Positions 34,696 to 44,000 of a stretch of 64,000 bases of DNA are shown here, piece after piece (position 1 is the first letter of the stretch; each line of letters starts with the position of its first letter). Position numbers and translations under genes: made by a program. Source of the stretch: Stutzerimonas stutzeri (GTDB lineage: Bacteria > Pseudomonadota > Gammaproteobacteria > Pseudomonadales > Pseudomonadaceae); contig DDVX01000007.1 in NCBI GenBank assembly GCA_002345575.1, positions 186,001 through 250,000 of the forward strand, given 5' to 3'. The notes beneath the pieces are model-generated. The model was not told where the DNA came from. It did no database searches and saw only the letters and a program-made list of their open reading frames with translations.

Positions 34696-34710
34696 GCTTG
34701 TTCGAAGCGG

Positions 34711-37700
34711 TCATGCCTCGACCTCCCGCCCTGCTTCATCCTTGCGTGCAAAACGCTGGCCCAGACGGTCGAAGAACAGGTAGATCACCGGCGTGGTGAA
34801 CAGGGTCAGCAACTGGCTTAGCAGCAGGCCACCGACCAGCACCAAACCCAGCGGCTGACGCAGCTCCGCGCCGGAACCGGAGGCGAGCATCAGCGGTATC
34901 GCACCGAAAAGCGCCGCCAGGGTGGTCATCAGGATCGGCCGGAAACGCAGCAGCGCGGCGCGGTAGATTGCGTCCTGCGGGCTCATGCCCTGGTGTCGCT
35001 CGGCCTCCAGGGCGAAGTCGATCATCATGATGGCGTTTTTCTTGACGATGCCGATCAGCAGGATGATGCCGATGATGGCGATCAGGCCCAGGTCGTTGCC
35101 GGTCAGCAGCAGCGCCAGCAGCGCGCCGACTGCCGCTGAAGGCAGTGTCGAGAGGATGGTGATGGGATGAATGTAGCTCTCGTAGAGCACGCCCAGCACG
35201 ATGTACATGGTCACCACCGCCGCCAGGATCAGCAGTAGCGTGCTCGACAATGACGCCTGGAACGCTGCGGCAGCGCCCTGGAAGCGCGTCTGGATACCGG
35301 CCGGCAAGCCAATCTCGGCCTCCGCTGCTTCGATGATCTCCACCGCGTGTCCCAATGACACGCCGTCGGCCAGGTTGAACGACAGCGTCACCGCCGGGAA
35401 CTGGCCGATATGGTTGATCAGCAAGGGCGCGTTGCGCTGCTCCAGTCGCGCCAGGCTCGACAGCCGCACCGGCGTGCCGCCCTCGCTCTGCACGAACAGC
35501 TGCTCCAGCGCCTGCGGCCCGAGTCGATTGCCTGCCTCGGCTTCAAGCACCACACGGTACTGACTGGCCTGGGTGAAGATGGTGGAAATCTGCCGCTGGC
35601 CGAACGCATCGTAGAGCGCATCGGTGATGGCGGAGATCCCGATTCCCAGGCGCGCAGCGGCATCGCGGTCAATGTCGAGAAATATCTGCAGGCCATCGCT
35701 CTGCAGGTCGCTGGCGACGTCGGTCAGCTCAGGCCGCTCACGCAGCGCCTCAACCAGACGCGGCGTCCACTCCTGCAGCAGTTCGGCATCCGGCGATTCC
35801 AGGCTGAACTGGAACTGGGTGCGACTGACCCGGTCTTCGATGGACAGGTCCTGCACCGGCTGCATGTACAGCTCGATACCGGGCAGCTTCGCCAGCTCCG
35901 GTCGCAACCGGTCGATGATCTGGCTGGCAGTCACGTCGCGCTCGCCGTGGGGCTTGAGGTTGATCAGCATACGGCCGCTGTTGAGGGTGACATTGTCGCC
36001 GTCCACGCCGATATAGGACGACAGGCTGACCACCGCCGGATCCTCCAGAATGACCCGTGCCAGAGATTGCTGACGTTCGCTCATCTCGCGGAAGGAAATC
36101 GACTGCGGTGCCTCACTGATGCCCTGAATCACACCAGTGTCTTGCACCGGGAAGAAGCCCTTAGGCACCATCAAATAGAGCACCACGGTCAGCGCCAGGG
36201 TGCCGACCGCCACCAGCAGCGTTAGCGTCTGATGCTTCAGCACCCAGGTCAGCCAGCCGGCGTAGCCGCCAATCAGGCGCTCGACCCAGTCCGGCTTGGC
36301 CTTGTCGACGGTTGCGGGCTTGAGCAGCTTGGCGCACATCATCGGCGTCAGGGTCAGCGAAACGACAAGGGAAATCAGGATCGCCACCGCCAAGGTGATG
36401 GCGAATTCGCGGAATAGCCGCCCCACCACATCCTGCATAAACAGCAACGGGATCAGCACGGCAATCAGGGAGAACGTCAGGGAAATCAGGGTAAAGCCGA
36501 TCTGCCGTGCACCTTTCAGCGCAGCCTGCAGTGGCGTCTCGCCCTCCTCCACATGGCGGGAGATGTTTTCCAGCATGACAATGGCATCGTCCACCACGAA
36601 ACCGGTGGCGATGGTCAGCGCCATCAGCGTCAGGTTGTTCAATGAAAAACCGGCCAGGTGCATCACCGCAAAGGTGCCGATCAGCGACAGCGGCACGGCA
36701 ATCGAAGGGATGATGGTCGCCGAGAGGCGCTTGAGGAAGACGAAGGTGACCATCACCACCAGCAAAGTGGCCAGCAGCAACTCGTGCTGCACGTCGGTTA
36801 TGGCAGCGCGGATGGTCTGGGTACGATCGGTCAGCACCACCACGTCGAGGCCAGCCGGCATGCTGGCGGTGACTTCCGGCAGCAGCGCCTGGATGCGTTC
36901 GACTACCTCAATGACGTTGGCACCCGGCTGCCGCTGGATGTTGAGCAACACGGCCTGGCTTTCATTGGCCCAAGCAGCAAGGCGCTCGTTTTCGGCGCCA
37001 TCGATAATGTCGGCAATATCCTTGAGCCGCAGGGTAGCGCCGTTTTCGTAGGTCAGGATCAGCTCGGCGTATTCCTCGGGCGTTTTAAGCTGATCGTTGG
37101 CGTCGAGCATCGACACCCGCGTCGGGCCATCGAAGTTGCCCTTGGGCTGGTTGACGTTGGAACTGGTCACCAGCGAGCGCACATCAGCCAGCGACAAGCC
37201 ATAAGCTGCCAGTGCCTCGGGGTTGACTCGGATACGCACCGCCGGCCGCTGTCCGCCGGCGATACTGACCATACCGACGCCGCTGATCTGCGCCAGTTTC
37301 TGCGCCATGCGCGTATCCACCAGATCGTGGAGCTTGGGCAAGGCAAGGCTTTCGGAAGTGATGGCCAAGGTCATCACTGGGGTATCGGCGGGATTGACCT
37401 TGTTGTACACCGGCGGCGCCGGCAGGTCGTTGGGCAGCAGGTTGTCGGCGGCGTTGATGGCCGCCTGGACTTCCTGCTCGGCCACGTCCAGCGCCACCTC
37501 CAGGGAGAAACGCAGGGTGATCACCGACGCGCCGCCCGAGCTGGTGGAAGACATCTGGGTCAGGCCCGGCATCTGTCCGAACTGACGCTCCAGCGGCGCA
37601 GTGACGGCGCTGGTCATTACATCCGGGCTGGCGCCGGGATACAGCGTCATGACGCGGATGGTCGGGTAGTCCACCTGCGGCAATGCCGAAACCGGCAGCA

Positions 37701-37791
37701 TGCGATAGGCGATCAGACCGGCCAGCAGGATCGCAACCATGCTCAGCGTGGTCGCCACTGGCCGCAGGATGAACAGCCGCGAGATATTCAT
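34711..37791 (-). CDS. muxB: RND efflux permease MuxB (MdtB-like)
   Basis: A 1026-residue partner of MuxC with the same RND architecture: N-terminal helix (FILRPVATTLSMVAILLAGL in part), helix-4 relay motif NLTLMALTIATGFVVDDAIVMLEN (aspartates in VVDDA), and a C-terminal RPILMTTLAALFGAIPLMLA block. It begins with a 4-bp overlap on muxA (ATGA), so the adaptor and pump are coupled. The two pumps share the IARPVA/ILRPVA start but differ through the periplasmic loops, as in MdtB and MdtC. Confidence 0.93.
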   Translation of the reverse strand: MNISRLFILRPVATTLSMVAILLAGLIAYRMLPVSALPQVDYPTIRVMTLYPGASPDVMTSAVTAPLERQFGQMPGLTQMSSTSSGGASVITLRFSLEVALDVAEQEVQAAINAADNLLPNDLPAPPVYNKVNPADTPVMTLAITSESLALPKLHDLVDTRMAQKLAQISGVGMVSIAGGQRPAVRIRVNPEALAAYGLSLADVRSLVTSSNVNQPKGNFDGPTRVSMLDANDQLKTPEEYAELILTYENGATLRLKDIADIIDGAENERLAAWANESQAVLLNIQRQPGANVIEVVERIQALLPEVTASMPAGLDVVVLTDRTQTIRAAITDVQHELLLATLLVVMVTFVFLKRLSATIIPSIAVPLSLIGTFAVMHLAGFSLNNLTLMALTIATGFVVDDAIVMLENISRHVEEGETPLQAALKGARQIGFTLISLTFSLIAVLIPLLFMQDVVGRLFREFAITLAVAILISLVVSLTLTPMMCAKLLKPATVDKAKPDWVERLIGGYAGWLTWVLKHQTLTLLVAVGTLALTVVLYLMVPKGFFPVQDTGVIQGISEAPQSISFREMSERQQSLARVILEDPAVVSLSSYIGVDGDNVTLNSGRMLINLKPHGERDVTASQIIDRLRPELAKLPGIELYMQPVQDLSIEDRVSRTQFQFSLESPDAELLQEWTPRLVEALRERPELTDVASDLQSDGLQIFLDIDRDAAARLGIGISAITDALYDAFGQRQISTIFTQASQYRVVLEAEAGNRLGPQALEQLFVQSEGGTPVRLSSLARLEQRNAPLLINHIGQFPAVTLSFNLADGVSLGHAVEIIEAAEAEIGLPAGIQTRFQGAAAAFQASLSSTLLLILAAVVTMYIVLGVLYESYIHPITILSTLPSAAVGALLALLLTGNDLGLIAIIGIILLIGIVKKNAIMMIDFALEAERHQGMSPQDAIYRAALLRFRPILMTTLAALFGAIPLMLASGSGAELRQPLGLVLVGGLLLSQLLTLFTTPVIYLFFDRLGQRFARKDEAGREVEA

Positions 37792-39023
37792 CGCGCCGGA
37801 CGCTCTTGGCCACCCTGAGTTTCGATAACCGGATTTTCCGCTGCCTCTTCCGCGAGCTTACGCCGGTCGACCACTTCCACCTCGGCGCCGTCACGCAGGC
37901 GGTCGGTGCCCTCTAGCACCACCCGTTCGCCCTCGGCCAGCCCCGCAAGGATCACCGTGTGCTCGCCGTTACTGGGCCCCACCTCGAGAACACGCAGCTG
38001 GACTTTGTTGTCGTCGCCAACGACATAGGAGAAATGACCACGCGAGCCGAACTGCAGGGCTTCAGAGGGAATCAGGGTGGCATTTTCCAGGGTTTCCACG
38101 CGCAGCCGGATGTTGACGAACTGGTTGGGGATCAACAGTTCCGCCTCGTTATCAAAACGCGCCTTGAGCTTCAGAGTGCCGGTGGTCGCGTCGATCTGGT
38201 TGTCGAGGCTTTCCAGCACGCCCTCACCGAAAAGCATCCGCTCGCCACGGTCCCATGCCTGCACCTGAAGTTCCTCGCCACGGCGGAAACGGCTAATCAC
38301 AGGCGGTAGCTCGCCTTCGGGCAGGGTGAAGCTGATTGCCATGGGCTGGGTCTGGGTGATGATCACTAGCGGCGTGGCGTCGTTGGCCGCGACCAGGTTG
38401 CCCTGATCCAGCTGACGTAGCCCTACACGACCGTCGATAGGCGCTCGGATCTCGGTGAACTGCAAGTTCAGACGCGCTTCGTTGACCGTCGCCTGGTTGG
38501 CCGCCAGGGTGCCCTGGTACTGGCTGACCAGTGCTTGCTGGGTGTCCAGGGTCTGCTTGGCGATACTGTCGTCGTCATAGAGGCCCTGATAACGCTTCAG
38601 GTCCACCTCCGCGTTCTGCAGCAACGCGCGATTCTGCTGCAATGTCCCCTCAGCCTGTTGCAGGGCGATGCGATAGGGGCGCGGGTCGATCACCGCCAGC
38701 AGGTCACCGGCCTTGACCTGTTGGCCTTCGTCGAAGTGAATTTCCATCAGCTCACCGGCTACTCGGCTGCGCACGTTGACGGTATTTAGCGGCGTGACAG
38801 TGCCCAGCGCCTTGACGTAAACCTCGAATTTGCCCTGCTCTGCCGGCGCGACTCGCACAGGCGTGGTACCGCCGAACATGCCGCGCGGCCCGCTGGGACG
38901 TTGGGGCTGTTCATCGGCGCTGGGCCAGAGCCACCAGACCAGCAGCACCGCAGCGGCCAACACAAGAAAAATGACCAGCCCACGCCTTAGGGAGCCGCTG
39001 GAAAAATTATTTGCCTCGGACAT
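37788..39023 (-). CDS. muxA: Periplasmic adaptor MuxA (MdtA-like)
   Basis: A 411-residue membrane fusion protein. A single N-terminal helix (GLVIFLVLAAAVLLVWWLW) anchors it; the lipoyl half-motifs (VRSRVAGELMEIHFDEGQQVKAGDLLAVIDPRPY) bracket a coiled-coil hairpin (about 100-165, LQQAEGTLQQNRALLQNAEVDLKRY in pieces), then beta-barrel and membrane-proximal domains. It joins MuxB/C to OpmB. I use MSEANNF at 39023; an upstream in-frame start has no homology. It is the first gene of the operon; the promoter lies in the 39024-39262 gap shared with the MurJ-like gene. No adjacent regulator is seen. Confidence 0.92.
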   Translation of the reverse strand: MSEANNFSSGSLRRGLVIFLVLAAAVLLVWWLWPSADEQPQRPSGPRGMFGGTTPVRVAPAEQGKFEVYVKALGTVTPLNTVNVRSRVAGELMEIHFDEGQQVKAGDLLAVIDPRPYRIALQQAEGTLQQNRALLQNAEVDLKRYQGLYDDDSIAKQTLDTQQALVSQYQGTLAANQATVNEARLNLQFTEIRAPIDGRVGLRQLDQGNLVAANDATPLVIITQTQPMAISFTLPEGELPPVISRFRRGEELQVQAWDRGERMLFGEGVLESLDNQIDATTGTLKLKARFDNEAELLIPNQFVNIRLRVETLENATLIPSEALQFGSRGHFSYVVGDDNKVQLRVLEVGPSNGEHTVILAGLAEGERVVLEGTDRLRDGAEVEVVDRRKLAEEAAENPVIETQGGQERPAR

Positions 39024-39215
39024 GAACGCTGTTCGCCTGAAAAAGAGCGTGAACCATAAGCAGTCGCGGCCCGCTCGCAAAGGGGATTTACCGCATTTTT
39101 ACGTATCGACTCTTGTCGACGCTGGATACGCTGCGTAAACGTCTGAAGTACAGGGAACCATGAAGGAAATAATCCAGTCTAGATTTCGCTTCCAGACATG
39201 CCGCTCATGGGCCGG

Positions 39216-39234
39216 ATGCCATACACCATGGCAT
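39216..39234. promoter_or_regulatory. Inverted repeat upstream of the MurJ-like gene
   Basis: ATGCCAT (39216-39222) and ATGGCAT (39228-39234) flank ACACC, a perfect 7-bp dyad ending 28 nt before the start codon. It could be an operator or a leader stem. No adjacent regulator gene suggests which. Confidence 0.35.
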
Positions 39235-39262
39235 CGATGACAGTCTGTACAGGATCAATGGA

Positions 39263-40729
39263 ATGAACACATCACTGATCATCCTCGTGCTGGCCATCGC
39301 CAGCTTTTTACTCGGCTTTCTGCGTGATCTCTTCATCGCCAAGAACTTCGGTCTGAGCTGGGAAGCGGACCTGATATTCGTCGCACTGATCCTGCCGGTT
39401 TTCTTCGAGAACTTCCTCGGCCTCGCCCTGCGCGATGCGATGATCCCCTATCTGCAGAAACTGCGCAGCCAGTCCGAGGCGCTGTTTATCTCGGTGGCGC
39501 GCTGGCTTTACTGGCGGGTGATGCTGATCGGCGTGCTGGCCAGCCTCCTCGCCATTGTCGGCAGCTATTGGCTGCTCGGATTGCTGGCGCCAGGCTGGAG
39601 CGTTGAACAGGTCCAGGCCGGGCAACTGGTGTTCTGTATAGGCGCATTACTGGTCGCAGCCCAGGTGGCGCTCTACTGCCAGGGCGCACTGCTTAACATG
39701 GACGAAATATTTCTGCTGCCGATGACCCGCACAGTGCTGCTCAACACGGGCGCAATCATCGGCATTCTGTTTTTCCAGCCCACGGACGTTGCGATCTTCA
39801 TCGGCATGCTATTGCCCCAGCTGGCACTGATCGTGGTCCAACATCGGCGGATCGCCTACCTGCGTGGCGAAGCCAAGGTCGAGGCGACCGGCCACGGCGC
39901 CGGCTTCAGCCTGGCGTTCGTACCCGTACTTCTGGCGGCTACCGCTCAGCAAAGCTGCATCCTCGCTGAACGGGTCTTCGCCTCATACCTGGAAGAAGGC
40001 AGCATTACCATGCTGTCGTTTGCATTTCGCATCGTCACCATCCCGCTCACGCTATATGCACTATCGGTGCTGGCGGTGCTGTTTCCGCGCTTCGTGGCGA
40101 GCTGGAACGACGGCGATCTGAACGGCTACGCCTCGGCTGTACGCAAGGGGCTGCTGGCGACGCTGCTGTTCCTGCTTCCCGCCTCGGTGGTGCTCTGCTC
40201 GTTCCCGGAAACGGTGGTAGCGGTGCTGTTGGAGCGCGGCGAGTTCGGCGCCACGCAAACCGAAGCCACCGCTTCGCTGGTAGTGCTCTACGCGCTGGGC
40301 CTGCCGGCAATGGGGTTGGCGCTGCTGTGGGGGCGTACCCTGCTGGCGCAGAATCAGGCACGACTGTTCCTGATAATCACGCTGATCAGCTCGGCGATGA
40401 CCATCGGCCTCGATGCCCTGCTCTATCGCCACTATGGCGCCCAGGGGCTGGCCATCGCCTTCGCCAGCGGCGCCATTTTGCAGGCGGTGTTCATGGGGTT
40501 GTACGTCTACCGCGCCACACCCAATGGGCTGGGGGTCGCCGTGCTGCTGCGCTGGATACTCACGGGGGCGGCCATTGCCGTCGCGCTGCATTGGGCGCCC
40601 GTGCCGCATGGGCTGCTGCAGCTGTGCCTGTATATCGCGCTGGTGTTGGCGGCCTATGCTGCCGGAGTCCTATTGCTGGGCGAGCGCGATCTGTTCAAAC
40701 CGAGCTATTGGTCGATGAAGCGGACCTGA
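39263..40729 (+). CDS. MurJ/MviN-like flippase
   Basis: A 488-residue inner-membrane protein with about fourteen helices. The start (LAIASFLLGFLRDLFIAKNFG, SWEADLIFVALILPVFFENF) and LAERVFASYLEEGSITMLSFAFRIVTIP (in pieces) follow the MOP-superfamily MurJ pattern, with conserved arginines near residues 20 and 235. MurJ flips lipid II for peptidoglycan, but the usual murJ in Pseudomonas lies elsewhere (near ribF and rpsT) and is longer (about 510 residues), so this may be a paralogue for another polyprenyl-linked glycan. No glycosyltransferase genes adjoin it. Confidence 0.78.
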   Translation: MNTSLIILVLAIASFLLGFLRDLFIAKNFGLSWEADLIFVALILPVFFENFLGLALRDAMIPYLQKLRSQSEALFISVARWLYWRVMLIGVLASLLAIVGSYWLLGLLAPGWSVEQVQAGQLVFCIGALLVAAQVALYCQGALLNMDEIFLLPMTRTVLLNTGAIIGILFFQPTDVAIFIGMLLPQLALIVVQHRRIAYLRGEAKVEATGHGAGFSLAFVPVLLAATAQQSCILAERVFASYLEEGSITMLSFAFRIVTIPLTLYALSVLAVLFPRFVASWNDGDLNGYASAVRKGLLATLLFLLPASVVLCSFPETVVAVLLERGEFGATQTEATASLVVLYALGLPAMGLALLWGRTLLAQNQARLFLIITLISSAMTIGLDALLYRHYGAQGLAIAFASGAILQAVFMGLYVYRATPNGLGVAVLLRWILTGAAIAVALHWAPVPHGLLQLCLYIALVLAAYAAGVLLLGERDLFKPSYWSMKRT

Positions 40730-40759
40730 GTGCTCAAAGAGGAGCTATGCCATATACGC

Positions 40760-40777
40760 AGGCCGAATGAATTCGGC
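40760..40777. repeat. REP-like hairpin
   Basis: GGCCGAAT (40760-40767) and ATTCGGCC (40770-40777) with a 2-nt loop, followed by CTACGG. This is a form of the Pseudomonas REP hairpin, recognisable by the CCTAC-type flank. It lies 3' of the MurJ-like gene and could also act as a transcript stop. Confidence 0.6.
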
Positions 40778-40809
40778 CCTACGGTCAAGCCAGCGAACGG
40801 CGATTCAGA

Positions 40810-40885
40810 GTAGGAGCGGGCCATGCCCGCGAACAAACACCCCACCAGCGTGCAAGCCATGTTCGTGGGCATGGCCCACTCCTAC
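40810..40885. repeat. REP doublet in inverted orientation (REPIN)
   Basis: One unit begins GTAGGAGCGGGCCATGCCCG (40810 onward, to 40834) and its near-exact reverse complement occupies 40861-40885, ending in the GGCCCACTCCTAC form of the same sequence. Each unit is a hairpin (GCGGGC with GCCCGC); the pair forms a larger cruciform. REPINs are dispersed in Pseudomonas by RAYT transposases, none of which is present in the window. Confidence 0.85.
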
Positions 40886-40929
40886 GCAGCGTCGTGCGGA
40901 GCCTGGGCGCAGTTCGCAATTCGATGATT

Positions 40930-40945
40930 ACCGGCCGCGGCCGGT
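40930..40945. repeat. 16-bp perfect GC palindrome
   Basis: ACCGGCCGCGGCCGGT is a perfect palindrome with no spacer. It lies in the REP-rich gap between the MurJ-like gene and tamB. Its role is unknown; as a DNA cruciform or RNA stem it would be very stable. Confidence 0.5.
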
Positions 40946-40971
40946 AGATGCACTGCTTTGAGGGACCTGTC

Positions 40972-41020
40972 GCGAGCTTTCAGATAGCCCCTGAAAGCTC
41001 GCGAATAAATTCGCTCCTAC
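40972..41020. repeat. 12-bp inverted repeat fused to a REP unit
   Basis: GCGAGCTTTCAG (40972-40983) and CTGAAAGCTCGC (40991-41002) are exact inverted repeats with a 7-nt loop. The right arm runs into GCGAATAAATTCGCTCCTAC (41001-41020), a REP unit with hairpin GCGAAT/ATTCGC and the CCTAC flank. It ends 63 bp short of the tamB stop and may serve as a transcript end for tamAB. This completes the 40730-41083 gap, which is otherwise without coding potential. Confidence 0.6.
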
Positions 41021-41083
41021 GAGAACAGCCCGTTTTCGAAAGGGCTCCTCCCGCAAACGGCAGTCACTGCTCAGCCCTTCCCA

Positions 41084-44000
41084 TCAGAAGTTGCGCCGGT
41101 AGAAGATATCCAGCGAACTGGCCAGCCCGCTGGCGGCCTCGAGGAAGATGCGCTGGGTTAGCCGGTAGCGCAACGCGACGGTGTTGGCCGGCTCGAACAC
41201 ACCGACGCCATAGCGCAGCGTCAGACGGTCGGTCAGGCGACCGCTGGCGACAACACTGGTATCGGCGCCGCTGCCTTCGGTATCGAGCTGGAAATCCTGG
41301 ATGCCTAGCTGCTGCGCGACGTTGCCGGTGATCGAGGCACTGCCCATCAGGCCCAGCCCCAGCGCCGCCTGCGCCAGCATGTTGTTGTCGCCGCTGTCGG
41401 CACCTAGCGGACGCCCCAGCACCAGATAGGCCAGCGCCTGCTCTTGGCTCATGGCAGGTTCAGCGAAGACATCTATCCGAGGCTGCTCGGTGCTGCCAGT
41501 AACGCGCAGGCCGGCGGTTACGTTTTCGGCCTCGATGCGGCGGATAGCCTCGATATTCAGAAACGGCTGACTGAGTACGCCAGTAAACAGCAACTGCGCA
41601 CGGCGGATGGTCAGACGCTGGCCGTAGGCCCGATAGCGGCCGTTATTGAGGTTGAGCTCGCCACGAGCGTCGAGGTTGTCGCCAATGTGCAGATGCCCGG
41701 CCAGATCAGCGGTGAGACCGAAACCGGAAAAGCGCAGGCGCTCCTGACCGACTTCCACATCAATATCCATATGGATCGCCAGAGGAGGCTGCGTCGCTTC
41801 GACTTCCTCGCCGATGATCTGCGCATCGCTGCTGACCGTGACGGTGGACGGCGGCAGCTCACGCACGATGATTTCCCCGCGCGGCACGTTCAGCTTGCCG
41901 CTCACGGCGAGCTGGTCGCCGGCCAGTTGCAGGCGCAGATCGGGCTCAAACTCCAGCTCGGCATAGGGTTCGACGATCAGCGGCAGACGGCTACCGCGCA
42001 CGGCGACGTCCAGATCAGGCGTGGTGCGCCAATCCAGGGTGCCGGCAATTTCACCACGCCCTTCCTCGCCGCTGCGCCACTCGCCGTCCAGACGAACGCT
42101 TTCACCCTCGATCAGCGCCCGCAGCTGCAGTTGCTCGAAGCTGACCGGCAACTCGCTACCGGCGACCTCACCGCCATCCAGGCGCAATTCGCCGCGTATC
42201 CAGGGCCGCTGCAGGGAACCGGAAAGCTCGCCGCTGCCGTTGAGCTGGCCTTCGAGCCGATCAACCACGGTAACGAATGGCCGCAGCACGGAGAGATCGA
42301 GCGCGCTCAGGCGGAAGTCGCCTTCGATTGCCTTGGCTTCGCTGCTCGGGTCGATGGCCAGGCGCAGCTGCAACGCGCCGAGTTCGCCGCCCTCGAACTG
42401 CAGGCGGCTGTTGATGCGTTGCGGCGATAGCTGGCTGTTCAGCGCCAGGGTGCTGTAGGGAAATTCGAACCACTCCTCGCCTTCGCGCAGCGCCAGCGTA
42501 CCGGGGCCGGCGTCCAGGCGGATAGTGCCGCTGGGGCCGACGGCTGGCAGGTCTACGGAGATATCGGCATTGACCTCACCCAGCCAGCGCAGATTGTCGG
42601 GCAGGTAGCTGGCCAGGGACTGCAACGGGAAGTCGCGCAAGCGATAGCGCAGCTGGGGATCGGGCTGCAGTCGCTGTCTGTCGGCACAGAGCGTCGCCGG
42701 GCCGTTCGCCAGACAGTGTGCGCCGAGAGTGAAGGTGCCATTGGCCAATCGCTCTATGGAGGCCGGCTCGCGCAATGCCCAGTCCTGACCTTCGGCCTGC
42801 AGCCGCGCGCGACTCAAACGGCCGCGCCAATCACCGCCTCGCAGCGCGCCATCGGCGGCCAGCACCAGATCAAGCAGCCCGCCCTCAAGCTGCAGACTGG
42901 CCTGATGCGCCTGTTGCGTACCTTCGCCAGTCAGCTTCAAATTGCCCAGTTCGGTATCGCCTGCTTCCAGGCCAGCAGCGCTCAGGCGTAACTGACCGCG
43001 CTGCCCTTCTGACAGCGCGGCATTCAATTCCAGGCGTGCGAGCCGGTTGCCCTCAAAGGCGATCCGGCTGCCATCGAGTGCGAGTGTGCCCTGCGGTGCC
43101 TGCGGCGTGCCGGCGAGCGCCAGACTACCGGCCAATTGGCCTTGTAGCCCTGGCCATAGCTGTGCAAGCCGGGAGAGGTTCAGCTGCAGATCGGCGCGAA
43201 GCGTCTCAGCCCAGCGGCCATTGCCGTGGATACGATTATCCCCCAGGCGTAGCTCCAGTAAGGGTACGTCCCAGACCGCGTCCTCACCGCTTGCCTGTAG
43301 TTGCAACTGCAAAGGCTGACGCCGCAGAGTGCCGTTCAGATCCAGCTGGGCCTGAGCCTGCAGCACTTCATCTTTTAAGGCTCCTCGGCTGGTCAGGCTA
43401 CCGCCGAGCTGGCCGGGCAGTTCTGCGACCCAATAAGACGGGTCGAAAGCGCTCAGCGCCAACGTCGTGTTCCAATCAATGCCATCGGCGAAACCCACGC
43501 TGAGGTTGCCGCTAGCCTTGCCCTGACCGGCCACCAGCTCCAGTTGCGGTAAATGGACGACGCCCAGATCGCCGCTGACAGGACTACGCAGACTGAAATC
43601 GCCCGCCGGACCGCTCAGCGCCGCGTCAAAGTTGCCGAGGTAATTGCCGTCATCATATTGCAGCTGCGCATCCAACCGGCGCAGCGCCACGGGCGGCGCT
43701 TCAATATCGGGGTAAAGCCGACGCCAGGGAAAGTCGCGCCAGGCCAGCTGCACTTCACCACGCAGTCCATCAGCCCAACCCAGCTGCCCCTGTAGGCCGA
43801 ACAGCCTGGCATCGCCGGCATCCAGCTGCAGCGACTCGACACGCACCTGTGCGGCATCAAGCAGCGCCTCGAGCACGATGGCGACCGCGCCGCCCTCGCC
43901 TTGCAGACTGCCATCGCCGGCCAGCCGGTAGCCGTCTTCCAGATTGCCCTGGGCGCTGAGTTCGAGCCGCTCCATGCGCAGGGCTTCAGGCAGGTCCGGG

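Noticed and set aside
32042..34821. Long open frames opposite the muxC and muxB genes
   Set aside because: They are antisense shadows produced by high GC content in the third position and carry no recognisable domain.
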